From Leptospira neocaledonica (GTDB taxonomy: Bacteria; Spirochaetota; Leptospiria; Leptospirales; Leptospiraceae): a stretch of 64,000 bases of DNA. Shown in pieces: positions 51,859 through 64,000 of the stretch. Every line of letters begins with the position of its first letter. Positions within the stretch are counted from its first letter, which is position 1. The translations under genes were made by a program, and so were the position numbers. Location: assembly GCF_002812205.1 (NCBI RefSeq), contig NZ_NPEA01000008.1, positions 1 to 64,000 on the forward strand, read 5' to 3'. A model generated the notes under the pieces. It did no database searches, was not told the origin of the DNA, and saw nothing but the letters and a program-made list of their open reading frames with translations.

Positions 51859-52530
51859 TTACTTTATAATATCAGAATATTCCAGACTCAAAAATAAAAA
51901 AGGCTCCTGGTCGATCTTCTTCTCTTGTAAAAATAGAGGACCTAAGGACTCTTTCGGTTTCAGGAAATTTAAGTACGACTGCTTTTCTGTTCTAAGGAAA
52001 AAATTCCCTTCTGATTTTTTCTCGAAATGAAACTGAGAAATCTTTTTAATCACAGATGGAAGATTTCTATTTTCAGAATGGATCTTAGAAAATAAAATTA
52101 GATAATTTTTCTCTTTCCAAGTTCCTTCGAAAACGAACCCTTCGGAGGAAAAAAATTCTCTAAAAGGAATTTTTTCGGAAAGATCTTCCAATCTTGAATA
52201 TTGAAATACTTCTTCCGTACCGAGCACTTTTGGTAAAAAAGAATCGATCTTAAGTCCGGGAGCATCTTCCCAGCCTGCACTTAAACAAATCCCTTTTTTA
52301 AAACTTGGGTTTAGGTTTTTGATCTCCAGTTCCGAGTGAAACTTTTTCCAAAAAAGTTCCGCTCTGGCAAAAATGAATCCTAAATTTAAGGCAGAAAATT
52401 CTCTTACCCTGGAAAAGTCCCAGACTTCTCTTTCTCTTAACGTGGAAAAGTAGAGATTGTCCAAAGCATATAGGTCCGAATGACCATAAGGTTCGAAAAT
52501 ACTTGGTTTGGAGAGGATCGTTTTCGCCAT
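51859..52530 (-). CDS. Hypothetical protein, about 220 residues
   Basis: This protein has 223 residues, rich in Phe, Lys and Glu and without a signal peptide or membrane helix. Stretches like NLGFIFARAELFWKKFHSEL and FLRTEKQSYLNFLKPK look globular. I do not recognise a family. The protein seems soluble. It starts downstream of the acyl-CoA ligase terminator, so it probably has its own promoter between 52531 and 52570. Confidence 0.6.
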   Translation of the reverse strand: MAKTILSKPSIFEPYGHSDLYALDNLYFSTLREREVWDFSRVREFSALNLGFIFARAELFWKKFHSELEIKNLNPSFKKGICLSAGWEDAPGLKIDSFLPKVLGTEEVFQYSRLEDLSEKIPFREFFSSEGFVFEGTWKEKNYLILFSKIHSENRNLPSVIKKISQFHFEKKSEGNFFLRTEKQSYLNFLKPKESLGPLFLQEKKIDQEPFLFLSLEYSDIIK

Positions 52531-52571
52531 ACAGGATACATATCGGCGGCATGTATAATTCCCCGCAGGGT

Positions 52572-52603
52572 AAAAAAAAAAGCCCCGGTTGGTAACCGAG
52601 GCT
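52572..52603 (-). terminator. Intrinsic terminator of acyl-CoA ligase paralogue 2
   Basis: On the minus strand AAGCCTCGGTTACC pairs with the following AACCGGGGCTT, and then comes a run of about ten T (complement of 52572-52581). Stem strength and T-run make it a clear Rho-independent terminator for the 52636-54675 gene. Confidence 0.87.
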
Positions 52604-52635
52604 TCTTCTTTCCTTTTTTAAGCGTTAAAAAAGGA

Positions 52636-54675
52636 TTATTTATCTGTGTAGACCTTCTTGATTTTATCCGCGTATTTCTCAGCGATTACGTGGCGTTTCA
52701 TCTTCAACATATTGTTCAGCTCGTCTCCCACCTCAAAAGGTTTGGAAACTATGAAGAAAGGAGTCACTTGCTCGAAGGACTTAAATCCGTTCTTAGCGTT
52801 ATTCAACGCCTTGATCTCTTTCTTGTATAGATCTACCACTTTTGCGTTGTCTATCAAAGCTTCTTTATTAGAAGTATCAACTCCGTTCTCTTTTGCCCAT
52901 TCTTCTAATTTTTCGAAGTCAGGAACAATGATGGCTCCCAGGTTTTTCTGGTCTTGGCCTATGATCATACACTGGCTGATATAAACGGATTCTTGGAGTT
53001 TGTTCTCGATTGGAACCGGCTCCACATTTTCCCCACCTAACAAAACAACAGTGTCTTTCGCTCTTCCGGTAAGTGTAAGGGTATGTTTGAAGTTGATCAT
53101 CCCCATATCGCCTGTGTTCATCCATCCGTCCACAAGAGCCTTAGAAGTAGCTTCTTCATTTTTGAAGTAACCTTTCATAACTTGAGGACCGTTTACGAAT
53201 ACAACACCCTTGCGTCCTAGTTTACCTTTGATCACTTTTCCGTTTGCGTCGATCTCTGTCAGAATTTCATTATTATCATTTCTGATCTGAAGATGAGTTT
53301 TAGGAACGATGGAACCTACGGAACCTATGATGAGTTTTTGGAAGGTTCTTACGGAAAGTACAGGAGAAGTTTCAGTCATACCGTAACCTTCCAATACGTT
53401 GATCCCGATATTATTGAAGAACTCATCTACGTGACGAGGAAGAGCTCCTCCTCCGGAGATAGATGCCTTAAGTCTTCCACCTGTAGCAGTTCTGATCTTG
53501 GAAAGAACGATCTTGTCCAAAGTTGCGCTATTGAAGAATACTCCAAGTCCTGCAAGAATATAAAGAGGCAGGCTTAAATAAGAGAACTCAGTAGGAGCCA
53601 ATATATAAGCTGCAATCGAAGAAGCTACTGTCAGAGTAAAAGGCCCGGTCAGAACCAGTTGAACCAACATTAAGATTCCGTAAAATAGGGAAACAATCGG
53701 ATTTCTTCCGGTATAATCCACTTCTTTGCCGGTGATAAAACGAACAGCTGCGTTTTTCTTATCGGAGAAGAAGTAAGCTAGTTTGAATAAACCACGGCGG
53801 ATCGCAGGAGTTTGACTTGGATCGTTAATCCTTGTATAAATTCCGTTATAGATATTTTCCCAAAGACGAGGAGCGGAACCCATAAAGGTAGGCTTTACAG
53901 TTGCCAAGTCTTGGCGAAGATCTCGAACGTTTGTGTAATATGTAGCCGCACCAATACTGATACAAACATATTCTACAACTCTTTCGAACACGTGCCATAC
54001 AGGAAGAATGGAAAGTAACTTTGCTTCCGCATTGATCTTTAGCATAGGAGTTACGTTCAATACTTGGTGCATCATATTAGAATGTCTTAATTGAACACCT
54101 TTAGGAAGACCAGTTGTCCCGGATGTATAGATCAAAGTGAAAAGGTCCTCAGGTTTGATAGAAGCAACTCTATCTTCTACCTTGCGGGAACCGGAAGCTC
54201 TTAAACCTTTTCCTTTTTCGATCAGGTCATACATTTTTAGAACGCCTGGAGCCTCGGATTCTTTGTCCATTACGATAATCGTTTTTACTTTTCCGAGCTG
54301 CGACTTGTTTCTGTTGAATTTCTCCAACATTTTATCGTTTTCTATGAATACTACTTCGGACTCAGAGTGACTAACGATATAAACGATTTCAGAATCGGTA
54401 ATATCCGTTCCTCTTGGAACGTCAGCCGCACCAGTCATGATGATACCGTAATCTGCGATAATCCATTCTACACGGTTATCTGCAAGTAATGCGACATGGT
54501 CTCTGGATTGAATGCCAAGTTCGATCAAAGCCTCAGCAAGATTCACTCCTGCTTCGTATAACTCTGAATAGTTGATCGGCAAATAATTCTTTTGCGCATC
54601 TTTGTATAAGAAAGCCGGTTTATTTTTAAATTTTTCTGCCGACTCACGAAATAATTGGGCGAGATTCTCAGCCAT
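52636..54675 (-). CDS. Long-chain acyl-CoA synthetase, AMP-forming (paralogue 2)
   Basis: This protein has 679 residues. [11 protein letters not shown] is at 183-193, with [23 protein letters not shown] and [21 protein letters not shown] following, as in FadD15-like enzymes. It activates long-chain fatty acids. It is closely similar to the 13238-15151 enzyme through most of its length, but has an added hydrophobic segment of about 40 residues near the middle ([13 protein letters not shown], then [15 protein letters not shown]). That segment may set it into the membrane. It ends at a strong terminator. Confidence 0.92.
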   Translation of the reverse strand: MAENLAQLFRESAEKFKNKPAFLYKDAQKNYLPINYSELYEAGVNLAEALIELGIQSRDHVALLADNRVEWIIADYGIIMTGAADVPRGTDITDSEIVYIVSHSESEVVFIENDKMLEKFNRNKSQLGKVKTIIVMDKESEAPGVLKMYDLIEKGKGLRASGSRKVEDRVASIKPEDLFTLIYTSGTTGLPKGVQLRHSNMMHQVLNVTPMLKINAEAKLLSILPVWHVFERVVEYVCISIGAATYYTNVRDLRQDLATVKPTFMGSAPRLWENIYNGIYTRINDPSQTPAIRRGLFKLAYFFSDKKNAAVRFITGKEVDYTGRNPIVSLFYGILMLVQLVLTGPFTLTVASSIAAYILAPTEFSYLSLPLYILAGLGVFFNSATLDKIVLSKIRTATGGRLKASISGGGALPRHVDEFFNNIGINVLEGYGMTETSPVLSVRTFQKLIIGSVGSIVPKTHLQIRNDNNEILTEIDANGKVIKGKLGRKGVVFVNGPQVMKGYFKNEEATSKALVDGWMNTGDMGMINFKHTLTLTGRAKDTVVLLGGENVEPVPIENKLQESVYISQCMIIGQDQKNLGAIIVPDFEKLEEWAKENGVDTSNKEALIDNAKVVDLYKKEIKALNNAKNGFKSFEQVTPFFIVSKPFEVGDELNNMLKMKRHVIAEKYADKIKKVYTDK

Positions 54676-54841
54676 GAATGGAAATTCTCCTGAAATGAAA
54701 TGGAATGATGGATGTGTCCGGCAGCACTTACCGGGAATCTAATTCCAGATTCAAACTAAATGCTGAAAGATAAATCCTTTTTTTTAAAACGAGTCTAAGT
54801 TTGGCTTTTTATTGCACAATCGTTATGGATAAAACGACATT

Positions 54842-55351
54842 TTAAGGGGATTCAAGCCAGTTTTTTAGTCTTCCGGTCAATATTGGTAGATCTTTCTCTG
54901 AAATTCCGTATTGGGAATGAAGTTTCTTTCCTGATTTACTAAAGACAAATAATGCAGGCTGACCTTCTATTTTAAGAGGGGTTACTAATTTCCATTCAGG
55001 ATCCAGAAGACTTGGATATAACATTCCGAATTCGGAAGCAGCCTTTCGGATTTCTTCCAAGCTTAGATCGTCTTCTGTATTCACACCTAACACGATAGCA
55101 GGAGAATCTTTTAATTTTTCTCTCAATTTTTCGACTACCGGGACTGCCTTTTTACAAGGTTCACACCAGCTTGCCCAGAAATCGAGGACCACTAATTTGC
55201 CTTTATCTTCCAAAAATTTATGAGAGTTACCATCCCAATCCTCTAAGGTCACCTGGTACAGCAAAGGTTGCTCGTCCGATCTACAATCGTTTAAGAATAA
55301 AATGAAAAAAAGAAGAAGGAAGAAGAAAGGCCAGGCTTTTCTAAAAACCAT
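54842..55351 (-). CDS. TlpA-like thioredoxin-fold lipoprotein
   Basis: This protein has 169 residues. A hydrophobic N-terminus (FFFLLLFFILFLNDC) ends at C23, a loose lipobox. The thioredoxin fold carries W-C63-E-P-C66 in FWASWCEPCKKAV, a redox-active pair, followed by GVNTEDDLSLEEI and PSLLDPEWKLV. It probably reduces disulfides or helps haem/cytochrome maturation in the periplasm. Cytochrome genes are not adjacent, so the client is unknown. It may also be read as membrane-anchored instead of lipidated. Confidence 0.85.
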   Translation of the reverse strand: MVFRKAWPFFFLLLFFILFLNDCRSDEQPLLYQVTLEDWDGNSHKFLEDKGKLVVLDFWASWCEPCKKAVPVVEKLREKLKDSPAIVLGVNTEDDLSLEEIRKAASEFGMLYPSLLDPEWKLVTPLKIEGQPALFVFSKSGKKLHSQYGISEKDLPILTGRLKNWLESP

Positions 55352-55453
55352 ACTTCCAGTTTACAAATAAGAATATAAGCTACAAGTCATTTACTTCCAA
55401 TTCTACCTTGCTTTAAAGAGTGGAGATCAAAAACTTGTACAGGGTTTTCAGCC

Positions 55454-55873
55454 TTGGAAGAAACCAGGATCTATAATTACTATTTCCAATTTTCTGAGTT
55501 CCAATCTTATTTGGAAGGAAGAAGATTCCAAGGAACAGGCATCCATTTTGATTCCGGAGCCCCGGAAGGATCCGTAAAACCACCAATTCTCTCCGCTTTT
55601 CTGGATCCTAAAAAAGGATTTATTCTACAATTAAGATCTAACAAAACTTTAGAAAAAATCTGCACCGATTGGACGGACAATTCTTGGACAAGGAAAGAAG
55701 ACCTATTTGTTTGGAATGTGAATCCGATGGAACAAATTTATTTCCAGGCCTTGGATAGTAATCGGATCCATATTCACTGGAAATCTTCCTCCGATATTCT
55801 TTTTTCCGGAACGATCGAAGAATCTAAAAGATCTTTGACCCAAAAGATCTTAAACTTTTTTATTAGAAACTAA
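55454..55873 (+). CDS. Hypothetical protein, about 140 residues
   Basis: This protein has 139 residues from TTG 55454; ribosome signals are weak. The sequence is soluble and beta-rich (GTGIHFDSG, KKGFILQLRSN, IYFQALDSNRIHIHWKS). I do not recognise a family. Its last 24 nt overlap the end of the convergent glycosyltransferase gene. Confidence 0.55.
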   Translation: MEETRIYNYYFQFSEFQSYLEGRRFQGTGIHFDSGAPEGSVKPPILSAFLDPKKGFILQLRSNKTLEKICTDWTDNSWTRKEDLFVWNVNPMEQIYFQALDSNRIHIHWKSSSDILFSGTIEESKRSLTQKILNFFIRN

Positions 55874-56986
55874 ATCCCTAAATATTTTCTTCACAAGTGT
55901 GGCCGATTTTTTTCTTTCGAATCTTTTCAGATCCGCTTTCGGAAATTTAAACTTCTTCTTTTGAAAATCCAAAATCGCTTTTTTCCATTCTTCCTCCGAT
56001 TCAGGAGAAATATACACACAGGATTTTTTTCCTATTTCTTTAAATACTTCTAAATCCGAAACGATACAAGGCAGAGAATAAGCAAGCGCCTCTAAAAGTG
56101 GAATTCCGAATCCTTCATAAATGGATGGAAAAACAAATAGGCTTGCTTGTGAATACAAATATCTTAGCTCTTCTTCACTTACAAAATCGAACCAATATAA
56201 TTCACCCGACTCGGAAGACTGTTTGAACTTTTCTAGAAACTCGGCAGATTCCCAACCTTCTTTCCCGGCATGCACCCAAACAAGATCCGATCTTTCTTTT
56301 TTGGCTTTTTGATATGCCTTCAGAAGTGTTCCGAAATTTTTTCGGGGTTCCAGAGTGGAAACAGTTAGGAAAAACTTTTTTGGTAATTTTCCGATCCGTT
56401 TTGTAGGAGGAGTTTTGATCTTTTGGATCTCTTTAGGATCGTAACCCGGATAAATAATATCTATTTTATCTTTTGAAAACGAAGAATATTTTAAAATTTC
56501 GGAAGCTGTAAATTGTGAATTTGCTAGAATAAAATCAGCTCTTTGGATACTTCTTCTTAAATAAAAAAGCTGCTGGAATCTTGCGATCGGCCTCATTGTC
56601 TCCGGAAAACGATAGGCCACGAAATCGTGATATGTCAAAACCCCGGGAATATTTTTGGATAAGAATAATGGAAATACCTGCTGAGTTCCCCAAAATAGAT
56701 CGATCTCATATTTTCTAAGTTGGAAAGGAAGATAAAACGCAAAGTAAATTCCCCCTTTTTTGGAGAATAGACCTTCTCCGATTACAGACCTTATATTCGG
56801 ATTTTTGAATAGATCCGAATAACCTTCATGTATTGGCCTATGAGAAAAAAGATAAAATTCAAAATTGGGGTCTTTTTCGAAACCTTTCAGTACAGACTCA
56901 ATTAATCTGCCCACTCCGGAGACCGGGGTGGATAATGGCCTTGCATCCAAGGCGATTTTGTATTTTTTTCTGTCTAGGTTGGACAA
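55850..56986 (-). CDS. Glycosyltransferase family 4 (GT-B fold)
   Basis: This protein has 378 residues. The N-terminal half starts KIALDARPLSTPVSGVGRLIES, typical of GT4 enzymes. The C-terminal half has FLTVSTLEPRKNFGTLLKAY and the E-x7-E motif in FPSIYEGFGIPLLEALAYSLPCIVSD, which binds the nucleotide sugar. It adds a sugar to an envelope polysaccharide or glycolipid on the cytoplasmic side. The donor sugar cannot be told. It lies 28 nt after the CysQ-like gene in the same direction. Confidence 0.9.
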   Translation of the reverse strand: MSNLDRKKYKIALDARPLSTPVSGVGRLIESVLKGFEKDPNFEFYLFSHRPIHEGYSDLFKNPNIRSVIGEGLFSKKGGIYFAFYLPFQLRKYEIDLFWGTQQVFPLFLSKNIPGVLTYHDFVAYRFPETMRPIARFQQLFYLRRSIQRADFILANSQFTASEILKYSSFSKDKIDIIYPGYDPKEIQKIKTPPTKRIGKLPKKFFLTVSTLEPRKNFGTLLKAYQKAKKERSDLVWVHAGKEGWESAEFLEKFKQSSESGELYWFDFVSEEELRYLYSQASLFVFPSIYEGFGIPLLEALAYSLPCIVSDLEVFKEIGKKSCVYISPESEEEWKKAILDFQKKKFKFPKADLKRFERKKSATLVKKIFRDLVSNKKV

Positions 56987-57014
56987 ACTAAAAACTTGCC
57001 ATTTTAAAATTGAT

Positions 57015-57866
57015 TTACCAACGATCTCTGACAGAACCTTGGAGGGAAGTTTTAAACTTTTCCCAGAATTGAGTCACGAGCTCGGATTCTCCGGCGAGTA
57101 ATCCTATCCCTAGTTTAGAAGTTAAAAATGGATAATCTTTTCCGGAACGGATTTCCAGATCTTTTCCGAGAGAAGCTCGCAATATTGCAATTCCTCCCGC
57201 AACATCCCAATCGTTTTTAGGTCGAAGAGAAAGTGTTAAAGGATATTTTCCAACTGCGACAAGTGCAAGTTTATAAGCAATAGAACCTTTCGGCTCGAAT
57301 ATAAAATCATTTCCATAGTCCAAATTTTTGAAAAGTCCTGCCTTAGTTTCCGAAACGGAGACAAGAACCTTAGAACGTTCGGAAGATTCGGATTTCTGAA
57401 GATAGAAAGTATTTTCCCAATCGATCTGATTTTCTATATAAGGTGACTTTAAGATTTTATAATATGCACCCCTACCTTCCGCACCCCAAAAGAATTCCCC
57501 TGTTGCAGGATTCATTACGATCCCAAAAACAGGTCTACCTTCTTCTAAAAGTCCTAGACTAATCGCAAACTCAGGATTTTTAGCTACAAATTCCCGGGTT
57601 CCATCGATCGGATCTAAGACCCAAACCCTTTCTCCTTGGAGAGAAGAATGGGAAAAATCGGTATCTTCTTCGGAATAGACTTTATCTTTTAGGATTTTGC
57701 GGATGCCACCTGCAATGATCTCGTTTGCTTGCAGGTCGGCTTCGGTGAGAGGATCACCCTTGGATTTTTCCATCACATGGAAATTTGTTCCATAGATGGA
57801 AAAGATCCGATCTGCGGCTTCCAGAACAAGTTTAGAAACTAATTCCGCTTCTTCCGGAAATCGCAT
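57015..57866 (-). CDS. CysQ/inositol monophosphatase-family phosphatase
   Basis: This protein has 283 residues. The metal-binding motifs are EEDTDF, WVLDPIDGTREFVAKNPEFAISLGLL over residues about 85-110, and NDWDVAGGIAILR. The pattern, and the Thr-Arg-Glu-Phe following DPIDG, fit 3'(2'),5'-bisphosphate nucleotidase (CysQ) more than inositol phosphatase. CysQ removes adenosine-3',5'-bisphosphate made by sulfate or CoA metabolism. It sits between a small exported-protein gene (9 nt) and the GT4 gene (28 nt). Confidence 0.87.
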   Translation of the reverse strand: MRFPEEAELVSKLVLEAADRIFSIYGTNFHVMEKSKGDPLTEADLQANEIIAGGIRKILKDKVYSEEDTDFSHSSLQGERVWVLDPIDGTREFVAKNPEFAISLGLLEEGRPVFGIVMNPATGEFFWGAEGRGAYYKILKSPYIENQIDWENTFYLQKSESSERSKVLVSVSETKAGLFKNLDYGNDFIFEPKGSIAYKLALVAVGKYPLTLSLRPKNDWDVAGGIAILRASLGKDLEIRSGKDYPFLTSKLGIGLLAGESELVTQFWEKFKTSLQGSVRDRW

Positions 57867-57875
57867 GAAAAGGGA

Positions 57876-58316
57876 TTATTTTCCGGAAGTTGGCTGAGCC
57901 GGTTGTTTATCTTCCTTATGAGGTTCTTCGTCCAAATTATCTGGACGAACGTAGAATACCTCGTTAATAGGAGTTTGGAGATAAATTTCCGGATCCATTA
58001 GATAACTATAAAATACGATATACGTTTTGTATTTTACATACACTCCAAAAGTTCCCTTTTGAGGCTCGTATGAAATGGAATCCGCTTTTAGGTCCTTAGT
58101 GTATTCCTTATAATCCAGGTATTTACGATGAAGGCTGTATTTCAAAGCAGAGAGAAGATTTTTTTCCAGAGTCGCTTTTTTAGCTGCGTCGGAAACTTTT
58201 CGATTCTTATTAAATTCTTCTACTTTATTAAATTCTTCTACTAAACCGCTGACTTTTCCAGCAAACAATGGGGTCCCAAGGCAGATAGCCAAAGCTAGTA
58301 TTACGATCCGTTTCAT
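57876..58316 (-). CDS. Small exported protein with tandem VEEFNK repeat
   Basis: This protein has 146 residues. The signal peptide (IVILALAICLGTPLFA) is followed by VSGL and a doubled VEEFNK segment coded by a perfect 18-bp tandem repeat (58207-58242). The middle is Tyr/Lys-rich with beta stretches (GTFGVYVKYKTYIVFYSYL); the C-terminus is charged and Pro-rich. I do not recognise a family. It is the third gene in the run bamA, uvrD, this gene. Confidence 0.62.
   Translation of the reverse strand: MKRIVILALAICLGTPLFAGKVSGLVEEFNKVEEFNKNRKVSDAAKKATLEKNLLSALKYSLHRKYLDYKEYTKDLKADSISYEPQKGTFGVYVKYKTYIVFYSYLMDPEIYLQTPINEVFYVRPDNLDEEPHKEDKQPAQPTSGK
58207..58242. repeat. Perfect 18-bp tandem duplication inside a gene
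   Basis: TTATTAAATTCTTCTACT occurs twice in a row. It keeps the frame and gives a VEEFNK doubling just after the signal peptide of the exported protein. This is probably a recent slippage event. Confidence 0.9.
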
Positions 58317-58375
58317 TGTTTCTCCTATGTCCTATGAATAATATCGGTATTTTAGGGGGTGAACTTTCCCCCTCG

Positions 58376-60613
58376 TTATAATTTCTCTAAGGGAGTATAG
58401 GCAAGGAAAAAGTTCTTCTCCAGGCTTCCGAACTTGATTTTTACCTTACGATTTTTACCTGTTCCCTGCACGGAAATCACCTGTCCCAGGCCGAATTGGG
58501 CATGTTTGACCTTATCTCCTTCTCGGATATCCGCCTCTTCCCCCAGTGGTTTCGAAGAATCTTCCCTTTCCTGACGAGTTTCCGGGATTTTGTATGCTCC
58601 TGAAGAAGCAACCGGAGGCCCTTGTGGTCTTCTGACTCCTTTTTGGGCCAGTATACCTTCTTCTCCAAAACATTCTGAGGGAATTTCAGGAAGGAATCGA
58701 GAAGGGATTCGATCTTCTACTTTTCCGAATTTTCGAGAGGTCCTGGAATAACTCAGGTATAATTTCACTCTGGCACGAGTCAATGCTACGTAAAAAAGCC
58801 TTCTTTCTTCTTCCTGGCCGTTCGGTTCTTCCAGGCTCATGGAATGGGGGAAGGTTCCCTCTTCCAAACCGGTTAGAAAAACTGTCGGGAACTCCAATCC
58901 TTTTGCATTGTGAACGGTCATAAGATGAACATAGTCGGTAAGTTGTGCCGAGTCTTCTTCCGAGGTGAGAAGGCTGATCTGATTCAGATATTCTTCCAAA
59001 TTAGGGGAATCTTCTCTGGCTTCGTATTCTTCGATGGAGTTCACAAACTCGCGAACGTTCTCTACTTTAGAAACCGCTTCCTCATCGTGTGCATCCCTTT
59101 CCATATAGTCGATCCAACCGGATCTTCCTACGATCTCTAAAGCAATCTTAGATGGTAATTCCCCTTTTTCCTTTCGATCAATCAAATCCTCGAATAAATG
59201 ATAGAGTTCTTTTGCTTTTCCTAAACTCGCTTTTTTTAAGGGAAGATCAGGATGTCCTATAGCTTCTAAAAAAGAAATCCCTTTATCTAAGGAAAATGTC
59301 CTAATCTTCTCTATACTCGCCTCTCCGATCCCACGAGGAGGTGTATTCACAATTCTTAATAAAGATGTGGAATCCATAGGATTTGCTACAACATTCAAAT
59401 ACGCGATCATATCCTTGATCTCGGCTCGATCAAAAAATCGGAAACCGCCGAAAATTTTATATGGGATTCCGGAAGATCTGAGTCCTTCTTCAAAGTATCT
59501 GGATTGAGCGTTTGTTCTGTAGAAGATCGCAAAATCCTTATAGCCGACTGAATGGGTTTCAGGAGCAACGCGACTATAATCCACTCCTCTTGCAAATCCT
59601 GCCCTAATCTTTTTTACGATATCGTAAGCTTCTTCCGTTTCGTTCTCGAATTGAGAAACGGAGATAGGTTCTCCTGACTCATTATTTGTGAATAATTCCT
59701 TTTCTTTTCTGCCGCTATTATTTGCGATCACCTTGGAGGCGGCACGGATAATCCTGGAAGTGGAGCGATAATTCTCCTCTAACTTTACTACATAAGCATT
59801 CGGAAAATCACTTTCGAAATTTAGAATATTCGAAATATCTGCTCCTCTCCAAGAATAAATGGATTGGTCATCATCCCCAACCACACAAAGATTTCCTCTG
59901 TCTCCGGAAAGTAGACGTACCAAGGTATATTGTGCCTTGTTTGTATCCTGATACTCATCCACCATGATATAATTCCATCTATCTTGGTAGGATTTTAAGA
60001 CTCCTGGGTTCTCTCGAAAAAGCCCCACGGTTTTTTGGATCAGGTCCCCGAAATCCAGAGCCTGGTTTTTTTTCTTACGTTTTTCGTATTCCTCATAGAT
60101 ATTCGATATCATCTGAGATCGATGGGAAAAATTTTCTTTTCTAATATAAGAATCCGAATCGGAAAGCCCATCCTTCCATGAGGAAAAGATTCCCGTCAAA
60201 GAAGAAGGTTTATATTGTTTCGGGTCCTCATGCAGATCTTTGATCACCTGCTTTATTAAGGATTCCTGTAATACTGAATCATAAACCGTAAACCCGGAAG
60301 GCATTCCCAGGTAAGAAGTTTCCCTTCTCAGAATATATAAACAAAGAGAGTGAAATGTTTTAATCTGAACATTCCAAGGAATGGAAGGAACTAACTTTGC
60401 CACCCTTTCCAACATTTCCGCAGCGGCCTTATTGGTAAAAGTTAGCGCACAGATCGAATCCGTTCTTTTATTCAGGATCAAGTTTGCGATCCTATGAGTG
60501 ATTACTCTGGTTTTCCCGGAACCTGCCCCTGCTAATATTAAAACAGGGCCCTCCAATCTTTCGACTGCGGCTTTCTGAGGATCGTTCAAGCCTTGCACTA
60601 GATCAACTGACAA
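58376..60613 (-). CDS. UvrD/PcrA-type superfamily 1 DNA helicase
   Basis: This protein has 745 residues. Walker A GAGSGKT is at 29-35, VDEYQDTNKAQYTLVRLL is motif II, VGDDDQSIYSWRGAD motif III, and LMTVHNAKGLEFPTVFLTGLEEG motif V. The C-terminal tail has the tudor-like KHAQFGLGQVISVQG common to PcrA and UvrD. It unwinds DNA 3' to 5' in repair and clears RecA or stalled polymerases. PcrA and UvrD cannot be told apart here. It starts 12 nt after bamA, an unusual partner likely by position only. Confidence 0.93.
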   Translation of the reverse strand: MSVDLVQGLNDPQKAAVERLEGPVLILAGAGSGKTRVITHRIANLILNKRTDSICALTFTNKAAAEMLERVAKLVPSIPWNVQIKTFHSLCLYILRRETSYLGMPSGFTVYDSVLQESLIKQVIKDLHEDPKQYKPSSLTGIFSSWKDGLSDSDSYIRKENFSHRSQMISNIYEEYEKRKKKNQALDFGDLIQKTVGLFRENPGVLKSYQDRWNYIMVDEYQDTNKAQYTLVRLLSGDRGNLCVVGDDDQSIYSWRGADISNILNFESDFPNAYVVKLEENYRSTSRIIRAASKVIANNSGRKEKELFTNNESGEPISVSQFENETEEAYDIVKKIRAGFARGVDYSRVAPETHSVGYKDFAIFYRTNAQSRYFEEGLRSSGIPYKIFGGFRFFDRAEIKDMIAYLNVVANPMDSTSLLRIVNTPPRGIGEASIEKIRTFSLDKGISFLEAIGHPDLPLKKASLGKAKELYHLFEDLIDRKEKGELPSKIALEIVGRSGWIDYMERDAHDEEAVSKVENVREFVNSIEEYEAREDSPNLEEYLNQISLLTSEEDSAQLTDYVHLMTVHNAKGLEFPTVFLTGLEEGTFPHSMSLEEPNGQEEERRLFYVALTRARVKLYLSYSRTSRKFGKVEDRIPSRFLPEIPSECFGEEGILAQKGVRRPQGPPVASSGAYKIPETRQEREDSSKPLGEEADIREGDKVKHAQFGLGQVISVQGTGKNRKVKIKFGSLEKNFFLAYTPLEKL

Positions 60614-60625
60614 AGCAAAAACTCC

Positions 60626-63523
<2,898 letters not shown>

Positions 63524-63611
63524 GAGTCTTTTGAAATAGCCTTAAGGCTTTATTTAAAATCGAGACTGTTCTTACCGTCTCGAAATAAGTCTATAGATCC
63601 ACCTAAGCGGA

Positions 63612-64000
63612 TCACTGACCTCCCGGTTGACGAACCATCGCAAGATTAAATCTTGTTACTCCGGCTTCGTTCACTTTATCGATCACCTTAACGATGGTTT
63701 GGTAATTCGCTCCACCATCACCTCTGATAATCACCCGATTTTTACTCTGTTCTTTTTTATCTTTGTCGTCGCCTTGGTTTTGGCCATTAAACAATTTTAT
63801 CTTTTCAGTCAGTTTTTCCAAAGGAACAGGTTCAGTGTCTTTATCTAGGAAAATTTTTCCGTCCTTATTGACAGTGATTACAAGTTCATCCTTTTTCTTT
63901 TCCTGAGCAGTACTGGAAGATCTAGGGAGTTCTATTTTCACAACAGTGGATTTTTCCAAAGTCGCGTTCATCAAAAAATAAATTACGATGAAGCAGATAA
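63612..64000 (-). CDS. ExbD/TolR-family biopolymer transport protein (5' end outside window)
   Basis: This is the 3' part of a gene that runs off the right edge. The frame stays open past ATG 63971-ATG-like codons to 64000, reading [18 protein letters not shown]. That is the end of the single ExbD membrane helix and the start of its periplasmic domain. The periplasmic domain ([49 protein letters not shown]) fits ExbD/TolR well, with a Lys/Asp-rich linker inside. It works with ExbB/TolQ and TonB to bring proton-motive energy to outer-membrane receptors. The likely exbB partner lies outside. Confidence 0.85.
   Translation of the reverse strand, partial: ICFIVIYFLMNATLEKSTVVKIELPRSSSTAQEKKKDELVITVNKDGKIFLDKDTEPVPLEKLTEKIKLFNGQNQGDDKDKKEQSKNRVIIRGDGGANYQTIVKVIDKVNEAGVTRFNLAMVRQPGGQ

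Overview
The window reads as a chromosomal segment of a Leptospira-type spirochaete. The reasons are: moderately low GC by eye, two copies of a leptospiral DUF1574/SGNH-like protein next to an MBOAT acyltransferase, a FecR-domain lipoprotein, loose spirochaetal lipoboxes (L-x-x-x-C), diderm envelope genes (lpxC, bamA, exbD), flagellar genes (fliS) and frequent GTG/TTG starts. The species cannot be fixed from the sequence alone. Almost all of it is core housekeeping and envelope DNA. I see no prophage, insertion sequence, CRISPR array, tRNA or rRNA.

Layout. 1-4.2 kb: sparse region with a Sco-like copper protein, a chemotaxis-receptor fragment, small secreted proteins, a LamG-like secreted protein and a DoxX protein. 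4.2-6.7 kb: GT2-GtrA glycosyltransferase, DJ-1/PfpI protein and sirtuin. 6.7-9.8 kb: first SGNH/MBOAT O-acylation pair plus a NYN protein. 9.9-13 kb: a voltage-sensor-like membrane protein without a visible pore, a hotdog thioesterase, a patatin and a TetR regulator. 13-22.8 kb: lipid and glycerol metabolism (acyl-CoA ligase, membrane AraC regulator, GlpD, SpoIIE phosphatase, alkyl-DHAP-synthase-like flavoprotein, enoyl-CoA hydratase). 22.8-28.4 kb: lipoprotein, TPR proteins and a cysteine desulfurase-like enzyme. 28.4-32.9 kb: a structured RNA-like element, dGTPase, DedA, HNH, lipoprotein, and a fliS/coiled-coil/J-domain cluster. 33-37.2 kb: purN-purH, two envelope proteins, transaldolase. 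37.4-40.7 kb: second SGNH/MBOAT pair behind a pseudouridine synthase. 40.7-48.8 kb: lipA, FecR lipoprotein, PQQ-type sugar dehydrogenase, atypical radical SAM enzyme, three tandem AIM24 proteins, SDR. 49-54.7 kb: lpxC, PTS enzyme I, a second acyl-CoA ligase. 54.8-64 kb: TlpA-like lipoprotein, glycosyltransferase, CysQ, UvrD/PcrA, BamA, and exbD cut by the right edge.

How the genes fit together. Envelope building dominates: LPS commitment (lpxC), outer-membrane assembly (bamA), polymer O-acylation (two MBOAT/SGNH pairs) and glycosyl transfer (GT2-GtrA, GT4). Lipid turnover is a second theme: two acyl-CoA synthetases, patatin, thioesterase, hydratase, GlpD and an ether-lipid-type synthase.

The most interesting non-coding signals are: (1) a 105-nt three-way-junction RNA-like element at 28381-28485, with a 21-bp closing stem containing two G-U wobbles and two hairpins that both show an AGGAT loop; (2) a dispersed element of about 150 bp, bounded by TGTNGGA..TCCNACA palindromes, present twice (138-288 and, inverted, 13067-13215); (3) a hairpin-rich 260-nt leader before lpxC.
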